This document shows positions 1-5,028 of a DNA stretch of 6,948 nt, one piece after another. The stretch lies in the NCBI GenBank assembly GCA_937967535.1, contig CALCMV010000043.1, positions 1 through 6,948 on the forward strand, read 5' to 3'. The translations under genes and the position numbers were made by a program. Below the pieces are notes generated by a model. It saw nothing but the letters and a program-made list of their open reading frames with translations, was not told the origin of the DNA and did no database searches. Source of the stretch: an uncultured Saprospiraceae bacterium. Its GTDB lineage: Bacteria > Bacteroidota > Bacteroidia > Chitinophagales > Saprospiraceae. The number at the start of each line of letters is the position of its first letter. Position 1 is the stretch's first letter.

Positions 1-148
1 ACATTTTGACGGCAACTTTTACACTTACTTTTCCCCTTGAAAACGGTTATTTATCCAGATAAACGCCCATTTCCAAGAGAAAAATTAAGCGCAAAATTTC
101 CTCGTCAAAAAAGTTAAATTCTTACCCTAAAAGAGTATAAATAATTTT
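1..148. other. Non-coding leader region, no gene seen
   Basis: No open frame with a credible start is visible in this AT-rich stretch. The only structure noted is a weak 8-bp inverted repeat (ttttgacg at 4-11, cgtcaaaa at 103-110). Any promoter of the M56 peptidase gene probably lies here or in the repeats that follow, but I could not find a convincing TTTG / TAnnTTTG pair. If a BlaI-type repressor gene partners the peptidase, it would have to lie left of the window edge. Confidence 0.4.
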
Positions 149-220
149 TGATTTTCGATTCAGTGATTTTCGATTGTATACAGATTGATTTACATGAAAT
201 TAATCTGAAATCAAAAATCA
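149..220. repeat. Direct repeats with inverted copies (tandem-arm hairpin)
   Basis: A 12-bp unit, tgattttcgatt, occurs at 149-160 and again at 164-175 (15-bp period). It reappears in inverted, slightly diverged form at 206-220, where the reverse complement reads tgatttttgatttcag. Between them cagattgattt (181-191) pairs with aaattaatctg (197-207), 10 of 11 positions, around a 5-nt loop. The whole can fold as a hairpin whose left arm is a short tandem array. It lies 72 nt upstream of the chosen start of the M56 gene, so it is probably in its 5' untranslated region or promoter area. This is seen directly; no function is known. Confidence 0.55.
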
Positions 221-234
221 CCAAATCTAAAATG

Positions 235-268
235 ATTCATTCACTCATTCATTCAAAATTCATTCATT
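235..268. repeat. Degenerate attc tetranucleotide array
   Basis: The stretch consists mainly of attc/actc tetramers (attcattcactcattcattc, then a second block at 258-268) and ends 23 nt before the M56 start codon. It is translatable in frame with the peptidase, but the resulting peptide (repeated Ile, His and Ser residues) looks like translated simple repeat rather than protein. That is one reason for choosing the downstream start at 292. Confidence 0.5.
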
Positions 269-291
269 ATCAAAATATTATCGCATTAAAA

Positions 292-1389
292 ATGTTGCTG
301 TATTTTACATTAAGTTATCTGCTTTCGATACCCGGTATTTTGGTGTATTTCCTTTTTGTAAGAAAGGCTAGTACGCCTGTGCGTCGTCGTCAATTTTTGT
401 ATTTTGTATTGATGATGAGTTTGAGTTTGCCGGCTGTTTTTCTGAGTTTTTTCGCTGCAAGCCCCGCTACACAAGCCCTCCAAACACTGCTCGAACCCTC
501 CAAAGCAGCAGCCTATCAGGAAGAAATCGAATTGTGTTATGACAAAGCCATTCACGAAGCAGATTTTTGTCAATGCGAAGAATTGGCACAAACAAGTATC
601 ATTCTCTACAAAAAATACGACCCTTACGAGGCAGCGATTGATTACAAATTTTATATGCAGACGGCTTATGCTGCCCTTGCTTTTTTGATATTTGTTTGGT
701 TGGCATTGCGATGTACTTTTTTGGTGGCTTTGATTCGTCGTTCCAAGAAAGAATTGAAGTGGATAGAAGGCAAGCCCTATTATATTCTGTACGATGATAA
801 TAACGAAATACTTGCGGCATCATTCAGGCTGTGGCATCGCTACATCGTATGGAAACCCACGCTCAACCAACTCTCCGAAGAAGCCCAACAAGCCATTCTC
901 TATCACGAAATTGCACATATAGAAAATCGCGATACATGGCAGCAAATCGCTATTGCTTTCTTACAAATATTTTGGTTTCTCAACCCTGTTTATTATGCGA
1001 TAAAAAAAGAATTGCAACTGCTCAATGAATTTCTCGCCGATGCTTTTGCCGCTACAAAAACGAGCAATGAACGCGCCTACGCTGCCTTACTCATTCACTT
1101 AAAAGAAGAACAACAATTTGGCTTATTGCAGCTTTTTGGTACGCATCCTTTCAAATCACGCATCCTACAACTCGCCCACCCGACGAAGCAGAACCAACGC
1201 TTGCTATTTCCTGCCTTGGTGGTCTTGTTAGCGATGTTTTGGGTTGGCTGTTCCACCACACCTGTGCTGACCCAACAATCCCGTACTTTCCACGAATACG
1301 AACTCGTTCATCAAGAACATTTGAAAACCGGAAAAACTTACTTCTGTAAAACTTGTCTGTACAAACAAGCAGGGGAGGAGTGTGAATAA
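292..1389 (+). CDS. BlaR1/M56-family membrane zinc metallopeptidase, short form
   Basis: Predicted inner-membrane peptidase of 365 residues. Membrane segments are seen at about 2-22, 32-55 and 123-148, then a cytoplasmic zinc domain, then a last membrane segment at about 304-319. The zinc motif HEIAHIENRD spans 205-214; the third ligand is probably Glu246 in NEFLADAFA, with Asp250 also conserved. HPFKSRIL near 285-292 matches the HPxxxxRI signature of M48/M56 enzymes. In BlaR1/MecR1 relatives the protease inactivates a BlaI-type repressor after an outside signal. Here the usual penicillin-binding or TonB-like C-terminal sensor is absent, replaced by a tail of about 46 residues carrying C320, C352, C355 and C364. 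The loop between segments 2 and 3 has C82, C93 and C95. The frame is open from 148, but residues before Met292 derive from repeats, and segment 1 starts right after this Met. The signal sensed and the target are unknown, and no repressor gene is in the window. Confidence 0.85.
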   Translation: MLLYFTLSYLLSIPGILVYFLFVRKASTPVRRRQFLYFVLMMSLSLPAVFLSFFAASPATQALQTLLEPSKAAAYQEEIELCYDKAIHEADFCQCEELAQTSIILYKKYDPYEAAIDYKFYMQTAYAALAFLIFVWLALRCTFLVALIRRSKKELKWIEGKPYYILYDDNNEILAASFRLWHRYIVWKPTLNQLSEEAQQAILYHEIAHIENRDTWQQIAIAFLQIFWFLNPVYYAIKKELQLLNEFLADAFAATKTSNERAYAALLIHLKEEQQFGLLQLFGTHPFKSRILQLAHPTKQNQRLLFPALVVLLAMFWVGCSTTPVLTQQSRTFHEYELVHQEHLKTGKTYFCKTCLYKQAGEECE

Positions 1390-1412
1390 AATGGTAGATG
1401 ACCAGACAGTTT

Positions 1413-1443
1413 TTTGTAGGTCTACGTTTTCCTTTTTACTTTG
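1413..1443 (+). promoter_or_regulatory. Candidate Bacteroidota promoter for purU
   Basis: TTTG at 1413-1416 is followed after exactly 19 nt by TTACTTTG at 1436-1443. This fits the Bacteroidota sigma-ABfr pattern (TTTG at -33, TAnnTTTG at -7) with one mismatch in the -7 box. It lies 23 nt past the M56 stop codon and about 120 nt before the purU start. If real, purU has its own transcript whose leader carries the whole repeat array at 1464-1556. Such short motifs arise by chance in AT-rich DNA, so this remains a prediction. Confidence 0.4.
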
Positions 1444-1463
1444 CAGGGAAAATATCCCACAAT

Positions 1464-1556
1464 AACTCATCAACCCAACAATTCGACAACCCAACAACCC
1501 AACAACTCATCAACCCAACAACTCGACAACTCATCAAACCCGACAACTCATCAACT
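1464..1556. repeat. Higher-order tandem repeat, 40-bp period, upstream of purU
   Basis: Degenerate 8-10 bp units of the type caactcat, caacccaa and cgacaa fill this stretch. Two long copies are clear: 1464-1490 and 1504-1530 match at 26 of 27 positions with a 40-bp offset, followed by further partial copies (aactcatcaa, gacaactcatcaac) up to about 1556. The top strand is almost free of G. The array ends 8 nt before the purU start codon and would be transcribed as its leader. It is open in frame with purU, giving an Asn/Gln/Ser/Thr-rich peptide that I regard as non-coding. Confidence 0.8.
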
Positions 1557-1563
1557 ATTTTCA

Positions 1564-2424
1564 ATGAAAAAAGAAACCGCCATTCTCCTCATTCACTGTC
1601 CCGACAAAAAAGGTATCATTCACGCAGTGACGGATTTTTTATATGAAAATAATGGCAATGTCGTTTATCTTGACCAACATACCGACCACTCTCACAGCGA
1701 ATTTTTTATGCGAATTGAATGGGAAATTGAAGATTTTCAAATTGGCAGAGAAAAGATTGGAGAATATTTTAATACGCTCATTGCGCGGAAATTTAGTATG
1801 ATGTGGTCACTGCATTTTTCTGACCAAAAGAAGCGTGTAGCTGTTTTTGTCACCAAACTTTCGCATTGCCTGTACGATATTTTGTACCGTTGTCATTCGC
1901 GGGAGTGGGATGTGGAAATTCCCCTGATAATTAGCAATCACCAAACCCTAAAGCCGATAGCCGAGCAATTTGACATCCCATTTTATCACATCCCTATCAC
2001 CAAAGCAACGAAAGCCGAACAAGAAGCCAAGCAACTCAAATTGCTCGCCGAGTACAAGATAGATTTAGTCGTATTGGCGCGATACATGCAAATCGTATCA
2101 GATAATTTTATTAAGCATTATCCCCAAAAAATCATCAATATACACCATTCTTTTTTACCTGCTTTTATTGGCTCCAAGCCTTATCATGCTGCCTTTGAGC
2201 GTGGCGTGAAAATCATTGGCGCAACCAGCCACTACGTCACCGCCGACCTTGATGCCGGACCGATTATCGAGCAAGGCATCACACATGTCACGCACAAAGA
2301 AAACGTCCGCGATTTTATCAGAAAGGGAAAAGACAATGAAAAAATTGTTCTCTCCAAAGCCATCGCCAAAGACCTCGAACACAAAATTTTGGTGTGCCGA
2401 AATCGGACGGTGGTGTTTGATTAA
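1564..2424 (+). CDS. purU: Formyltetrahydrofolate deformylase PurU
   Basis: Hydrolyses 10-formyltetrahydrofolate to formate and tetrahydrofolate in the cytoplasm. This balances the one-carbon pool and can supply formate for PurT in purine synthesis. The product has 286 residues, close to the usual 280 or so. Residues 5-85 form the N-terminal ACT regulatory domain (AILLIHCPDKKGIIHAVTDF at its start); about 88-286 is the formyltransferase-fold catalytic domain. The motif INIHHSFLPAFIGSKPYH gives N192 and H194, and HYVTADLDAGPIIEQ gives D230; these match the Asn-His-Asp catalytic triad of the GART/PurU family. Met1564 is chosen because the ACT domain begins at once after it and the frame upstream is translated repeat. 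The gene is complete and apparently intact. It converges on the BI-1 gene, with a large inverted-repeat element beginning 9 nt after its stop, and no classical poly-T terminator is seen on the plus strand. Confidence 0.95.
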   Translation: MKKETAILLIHCPDKKGIIHAVTDFLYENNGNVVYLDQHTDHSHSEFFMRIEWEIEDFQIGREKIGEYFNTLIARKFSMMWSLHFSDQKKRVAVFVTKLSHCLYDILYRCHSREWDVEIPLIISNHQTLKPIAEQFDIPFYHIPITKATKAEQEAKQLKLLAEYKIDLVVLARYMQIVSDNFIKHYPQKIINIHHSFLPAFIGSKPYHAAFERGVKIIGATSHYVTADLDAGPIIEQGITHVTHKENVRDFIRKGKDNEKIVLSKAIAKDLEHKILVCRNRTVVFD

Positions 2425-2433
2425 ATTTTATTA

Positions 2434-2777
2434 TAGTTTTTAGTTCATGGTTCATGGTTCATGGTTCATGGTTCATAGTTCATAGTAATTTACAATCTCG
2501 TATAGCTATCGGTATGCAATTCAATTGAGTGTGTAAAATATTAGGGGCAATCAGATATGAAAAGCCAAAACACATACTACTGCACATCTTTAATTTTGCC
2601 ACAAAGACACAAAGAATTTTCATGCTTATCAGCAATTTATACTTTGTGTCTTCGTGTCTTTGTGGCAGTTTTCAATTTTGAATTATGTTTAAACACATTA
2701 AAATGCCCCTAATGTTTTACACACTCAATTCAATTGATTGTAAAAACTATGAACTATGAACTATGAACTAAAAACTA
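2434..2777. repeat. Nested large inverted-repeat element (about 345 bp)
   Basis: Three inverted arm pairs lie one inside the other. The outer pair starts tagtttttagttcat at 2434 and ends as its inverted copy at 2777: the left arm (2434-2495) holds six 9-bp/7-bp-type gttcatggt/gttcatag units and the right arm (2737-2777) holds three, and both inner edges end in the same tttacaat sequence. The middle pair is 2517-2549 against 2704-2736, with 31 of 33 positions complementary. The inner pair is 2597-2614 against 2650-2667. No open frame is present. The element lies between the convergent purU and BI-1 genes. It could be a non-autonomous mobile element, a dispersed intergenic repeat or a transcript-end structure; the sequence alone does not decide. 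Confidence 0.85.
2597..2667. repeat. Inner hairpin with gccacaaagacac motif
   Basis: tgccacaaagacacaaag (2597-2614) and cttcgtgtctttgtggca (2650-2667) are complementary at 17 of 18 positions with a 35-nt loop. The right arm carries an extra ctttgtgt unit on its inner side (2642-2649), so the two arms differ by one 8-bp repeat. From memory, gccacaaagacac-type inverted repeats occur between genes in many unrelated bacterial genomes; I cannot verify that here. Here it is embedded in the centre of the larger nested element. Confidence 0.7.
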
Positions 2778-2784
2778 ATACACA

Positions 2785-2826
2785 CAAAAAAAACGCGAGT
2801 TAATTCATTGCTGAACCAACCCGCGT
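2785..2826 (-). terminator. Intrinsic terminator of the BI-1 gene
   Basis: Read on the minus strand: stem acgcgggtt, a 24-nt loop region, then aactcgcgt (one G-T pair in nine), directly followed by a run of eight T. It begins 50 nt after the BI-1 stop codon. The G+C-rich stem with a U tract gives a convincing Rho-independent terminator for this orientation only. Confidence 0.8.
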
Positions 2827-2875
2827 ATTATTTTATGATTTAAATGCTGTCGTAAACAGGACAACACCAAAATTA

Positions 2876-3589
2876 TCAGTCACCTGAAAAACGCATCAAG
2901 ATTTGGAGGATGTACCAGAACATCATCATCAATGCACCAAACAAACCGAGCGAAGCCGCTACATATTGGTCGGTACGATAGTGATGCACCATGTTGGAAG
3001 TTTGATAAAGGATAGACCCTCCAGCCAAAGCCACCATTGCTACGGAAAACCATAGACCAAGATTGAAGCCGAAAGCGATACCCGCCACGATAAGACCTAT
3101 CGCAACAAAACCACCAATAGTCAATGCCGAGCGAAGGAAAGAAAAGTCTTTGCCCGAAAACAGTGCCACTGCCGATAAGCCTGTAAATAATGCAAGCGTA
3201 ATGATACCGGCTTGTAAAACCAATGCAGGCTGACCAAGTACCATCATTGCCATATACATCAAAGGTACAAAGATAAATGCCTGAGCCACAACGTATAGTA
3301 TGAGTGCGCCGTATTGAGCATTTCTGTCGGTGCTGCCCATTGCCCAACGTTCAGCCATTGAAGTCGCAAACATAAAGCCACCTAAAACAATTAGCCAAGT
3401 AAAACCTTGAGTCATTGCCAAACCGATTTTGACGATGGCAGGTGTGCTAAGGAATATTGCTTCAACAATTGCAAAAAGCAATACAGCAAGACCTACATGT
3501 AAGTATGTTTTTCTGATAAAAGTAGCACGCTCGGTAGCAGATACCTGACTCGCCACTAAATTTCGGTCTAAAGGAGTGTTATAATCCAT
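2876..3589 (-). CDS. Bax inhibitor-1 / YccA family membrane protein
   Basis: A polytopic inner-membrane protein of 237 residues with seven predicted hydrophobic segments at about 30-48, 62-79, 93-117, 123-144, 152-172, 176-193 and 210-231, after a short polar N-terminus. The layout and length fit the BI-1 (UPF0005) family, whose members are calcium-leak or stress-related proteins and, in E. coli YccA, modulators of the FtsH protease. The late motif ILYQTSNMVHHYRTDQYVAA (about 193-212) corresponds to the family's LYDTQ/YETSN signature. At the positions where the BsYetJ structure has its two pH-sensing aspartates, this protein appears to have Gln196 and Ala219, so calcium-channel behaviour should not be assumed. 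It is a single-gene unit with its own terminator (2785-2826), and a short inverted repeat lies 15 nt upstream of the start codon. The physiological role is unknown. Confidence 0.9.
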   Translation of the reverse strand: MDYNTPLDRNLVASQVSATERATFIRKTYLHVGLAVLLFAIVEAIFLSTPAIVKIGLAMTQGFTWLIVLGGFMFATSMAERWAMGSTDRNAQYGALILYVVAQAFIFVPLMYMAMMVLGQPALVLQAGIITLALFTGLSAVALFSGKDFSFLRSALTIGGFVAIGLIVAGIAFGFNLGLWFSVAMVALAGGSILYQTSNMVHHYRTDQYVAASLGLFGALMMMFWYILQILMRFSGD

Positions 3590-3603
3590 AATTTGATTGG
3601 TTG

Positions 3604-3618
3604 AGGCAATAATTGCCT
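3604..3618. promoter_or_regulatory. Short inverted repeat in front of the BI-1 gene
   Basis: aggcaa-taa-ttgcct is a perfect 6-bp inverted repeat with a 3-nt centre, 15 nt upstream of the BI-1 start codon and near where a ribosome would bind. It could be an operator or a small leader hairpin. It is short enough to be chance. Confidence 0.3.
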
Positions 3619-3704
3619 TTAGTGATGATGAAATGTTTTTTTAGAAACAATAAAACAATAAACGCAGCGAAATTGTGAGCTTGTTATTTTACTGCTCTTT
3701 ACAA

Positions 3705-3716
3705 TGTAATATTACA
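3705..3716. repeat. 12-bp perfect palindrome tgtaatattaca
   Basis: A perfect 12-bp palindrome sits at the distal end of the terminator of the 3749-4096 gene and about 115 nt upstream of the BI-1 start. Its size and symmetry would suit a dimeric regulator site, but it is AT-rich and no regulator is in the window. Confidence 0.3.
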
Positions 3717-3748
3717 AAAAAACTGCCAAAAAAGTTCTTTTTCGGGCA
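3714..3748 (-). terminator. Intrinsic terminator of the small conserved gene
   Basis: On the minus strand tgcccgaaaaag pairs with cttttttggca across a 2-nt centre (one bulge and one G-T pair), followed by a G and seven T. The hairpin starts at the base immediately after the stop codon at 3749-3751, so termination is tightly coupled to the end of the reading frame. Confidence 0.7.
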
Positions 3749-4096
3749 TTAATTTTTCTTCACTTCTTCGATAATTGATGTCCCTGATGAATGGTCGTCG
3801 CAGGTCCATTGCCACTCTTCGTGTAAGCGTATGCGTCCGTCTTCGAGGATTTCGGGTTTGGAATGACAGCGTCCGGACTTAAATTCTCCGGCACGATTGA
3901 GGTGTTGGTAGCGCATGTCGAGCGAGTCGTCGTCATGCACAAAAGCCATCAGTGTACCCCACCAAATACTACCACCTTCGTAGGTTGCCCATACGATACT
4001 CCCCTCATGGCGATAGTGAAATCGCGTCTCCTGCGACACCTCGCCCGTACCCGTACTATTGACCGTAACGAATATTTTATCGTGGTAATTTATCAT
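3749..4096 (-). CDS. Small conserved soluble protein (often labelled 'N-acetylglutamate synthase')
   Basis: The product has 115 residues, with no signal peptide or membrane segment. The sequence is rich in Gly, Tyr/Trp and charged residues, in a pattern of short beta strands: RFHYRHEGSIVWATYEGGSI (about 25-44), WWGTLMAFV, LDMRYQHLN, GEFKSGRCHSKPEILEDGRI and RLHEEWQWTCDD. From memory this layout (MINY start, YxGGxI, DMRYQ, P-E-I-L-x-D-G-R-I-R-L-H-E-x-W-Q-W-T) is a widespread small family in Bacteroidota and Firmicutes that databases commonly name n-acetylglutamate synthase. At this size it has no room for a GNAT acetyltransferase or an amino-acid kinase domain, so I would not trust that name. 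Two Cys, C77 and C99, lie in conserved-looking stretches. It is a single-gene unit with its own terminator and an 8-bp inverted repeat just upstream. Function unknown. Confidence 0.85.
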   Translation of the reverse strand: MINYHDKIFVTVNSTGTGEVSQETRFHYRHEGSIVWATYEGGSIWWGTLMAFVHDDDSLDMRYQHLNRAGEFKSGRCHSKPEILEDGRIRLHEEWQWTCDDHSSGTSIIEEVKKN

Positions 4097-4119
4097 GATT
4101 TATATTGATTGATGGTTTT

Positions 4120-4147
4120 ATTGTTGTGAAAAAATAGATACAACAAT
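4120..4147. promoter_or_regulatory. Inverted repeat upstream of the small conserved gene
   Basis: attgttgt (4120-4127) and acaacaat (4140-4147) are a perfect 8-bp inverted repeat with a 12-nt spacer, centred about 37 nt upstream of the start codon at 4096. It could be an operator for a dimeric regulator or a leader hairpin. No regulator gene is nearby. Confidence 0.35.
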
Positions 4148-4171
4148 GAAGCCATGAAGTTGCCACAAAAA

Positions 4172-4202
4172 TAAAAAAAAAGCCGCTTTTGAAAAGCGAC
4201 TT
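4172..4202 (-). terminator. Intrinsic terminator of the small secreted protein gene
   Basis: On the minus strand aaaagtcgctttt and aaaagcggct form a stem (agtcgc/gcggct with one G-T pair, extendable through the A/T part), followed by an uninterrupted run of T (the A run at 4173-4181 on the top strand). It lies about 140 nt downstream of the stop at 4341. The top strand also has a short T tract after the hairpin, so weak two-way activity is possible. Confidence 0.75.
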
Positions 4203-4340
4203 TTATGGTAGAAAATTTATGATGGGATGAGCATGATAAATTTCAGGTTGATAATTTCGGGGAATATTTTTAAATATCTTTATACGATTAAATAATTGAT
4301 TATAAGAACTTTAAAGTGTTTAGAAATCACTTATTCAACA
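4203..4340. other. 3' untranslated stretch, one imperfect hairpin
   Basis: There is no reading frame. aaatttatgat (4213-4223) and atgataaattt (4233-4243) form an imperfect AT-rich inverted repeat (10 of 11 positions) with a 9-nt loop. The stretch would be the 3' part of the secreted-protein transcript before its terminator. Nothing else stands out. Confidence 0.4.
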
Positions 4341-4709
4341 TTATTTAACGTGTATTTTTCTTGTCAATGTTTTTGAGAATGTATTCAGAACAAGGGTATA
4401 ATTTCCTGCGGGAAATTCGTCATAGACCAATTCGTAAAGTGTATTGTCGGGTAGTTCCCACAAAACGGCTTCTTTAATGACTTCGCCTTTTTCATTCTTC
4501 ACAATCAATTCTTTAGCATAACCGTCAATTTCCATGAAATCAATGAAACAAATTTTATTCTCCGGGTCGGTAGCAAATACTTTTTGAGTATTCACTTCCT
4601 CGTATGTAGGCAGGTCAATATTAATATCGTTATGTGGTTTTGGTTGGGCAAATGATAGGGTAAATGTGAGGGAAAAAACTAAGCTCAAAAGAGCAAAACG
4701 AAAACTCAT
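4341..4709 (-). CDS. Small secreted protein with a sorting-domain-like C-terminus
   Basis: The product has 122 residues. Residues 1-21 are a clear Sec signal peptide: a short basic start, a hydrophobic core LLSLVFSLTFTLSF, and a likely cut after SFA before QPKPHN. No lipobox Cys follows, so the protein is probably periplasmic or exported further. The mature part is about 100 residues, acidic then beta-rich: KICFIDFMEIDG, KELIVKNEKGEVIKEAVLWE, and the ending LYELVYDEFPAGNYTLVLNT with KTLTRKIHVK. The end, with its xFPAGNYTL turn and final Lys-Ile-x-Val-Lys strand, resembles type IX secretion C-terminal sorting domains and also DUF3244-like small beta sandwiches. No cargo domain precedes it. The single mature Cys (C54) cannot form an internal disulfide. 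I do not recognise a specific family; function unknown. It is monocistronic by position and terminator. Confidence 0.8.
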   Translation of the reverse strand: MSFRFALLSLVFSLTFTLSFAQPKPHNDINIDLPTYEEVNTQKVFATDPENKICFIDFMEIDGYAKELIVKNEKGEVIKEAVLWELPDNTLYELVYDEFPAGNYTLVLNTFSKTLTRKIHVK

Positions 4710-4831
4710 AGCGTTTCAAATTTTTACAATTATATAATTACTCATTAGACGTAAAAATGCAATAATATGATACGTTTAAATAATAACGTTAACTTTGTTA
4801 TAACATTTTATGATTTAATTTATTGTGCGTT
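4710..4831. other. Upstream region of the secreted protein gene
   Basis: About 120 nt of very AT-rich DNA without a gene. On the minus strand TATTATTG (4767-4760) resembles a -7 box TAnnTTTG with one mismatch, but no matching TTTG lies at the right distance, so I do not call a promoter. A near-palindrome acgttaacttt lies around 4786-4796. Confidence 0.3.
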
Positions 4832-4836
4832 CCTTA

Positions 4837-5028
4837 GAGCATGTTTAAGAGTAAGTTTAAGTTTAAGAGTAAGTTTAAGTTTAAGTTTAAGTTTGTATTT
4901 TAATTCGTTCTATAAGTAAGTGGTTGGATTGAACTAAGCGACACTTTTAATTTTCATAATTCATTGAAAATGAATTGTTGATTTAAACTTACTCTTAAAC
5001 TTAAACTTAAACTTAAACTTAAACTTAA
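4837..5028. repeat. Hexamer gtttaa/gagtaa arrays in inverted orientation
   Basis: The left array (4837-4894) reads gagcat-gtttaa-gagtaa-gtttaa-gtttaa-gagtaa, then three more gtttaa and a partial unit. The right array (4983-5028) is the inverted counterpart: read backwards it is five gtttaa, one gagtaa and one gtttaa. They are separated by 88 nt that contain a small perfect hairpin (aattcatt at 4958-4965, aatgaatt at 4969-4976). The right array abuts the stop codon of the TPR-like gene at 5029-5031, so it would be the start of that gene's 3' untranslated region. Folded, it gives a stem of about 45 bp. The absence of G-C-rich pairing and of a U tract makes an ordinary terminator less likely. 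Hexamer number should be prone to slippage. Confidence 0.85.

Noticed and set aside
148..291. N-terminal extension of the M56 peptidase by 48 residues
   Set aside because: The added peptide is translated simple repeat (attc tetramers and direct repeats). The first membrane segment begins directly after Met292, as in BlaR1-type proteins.
1391..1427. Terminator after the M56 gene (gtaga..cc / ggtctac with T runs nearby)
   Set aside because: The stem needs a 3-nt bulge and the T run falls in the loop, not after the hairpin.
1464..1556. CRISPR array
   Set aside because: Repeats are short, degenerate and contiguous, with no unique spacers of constant length and no cas genes.
1441..1563. N-terminal extension of PurU by 41 residues
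   Set aside because: It is an Asn/Gln/Ser/Thr-rich translation of the tandem array; the conserved ACT domain starts right after Met1564 and the resulting length matches the family.
2155..2443. Open frames overlapping the 3' end of purU on both strands
   Set aside because: They are shadows of the purU frame; their peptides show no recognisable motif, and purU has intact catalytic residues throughout.
2880..3347. 155-codon minus-strand frame inside the BI-1 gene
   Set aside because: It is an alternative frame of a clear seven-segment membrane protein and has an irregular, Cys/Trp-rich composition typical of shadow frames.
4227..4242. gagcatgataaattt as a further copy of the GAGCATGTTTAA terminus
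   Set aside because: Only the first seven bases match; no inverted partner or flanking duplication is seen.
4958..4976. aattcatt-gaa-aatgaatt as a terminator of the TPR-like gene
   Set aside because: The 8-bp stem is pure A/T apart from two C-G pairs, has a 3-nt loop and no T tract in either direction; kept only as part of the repeat region.
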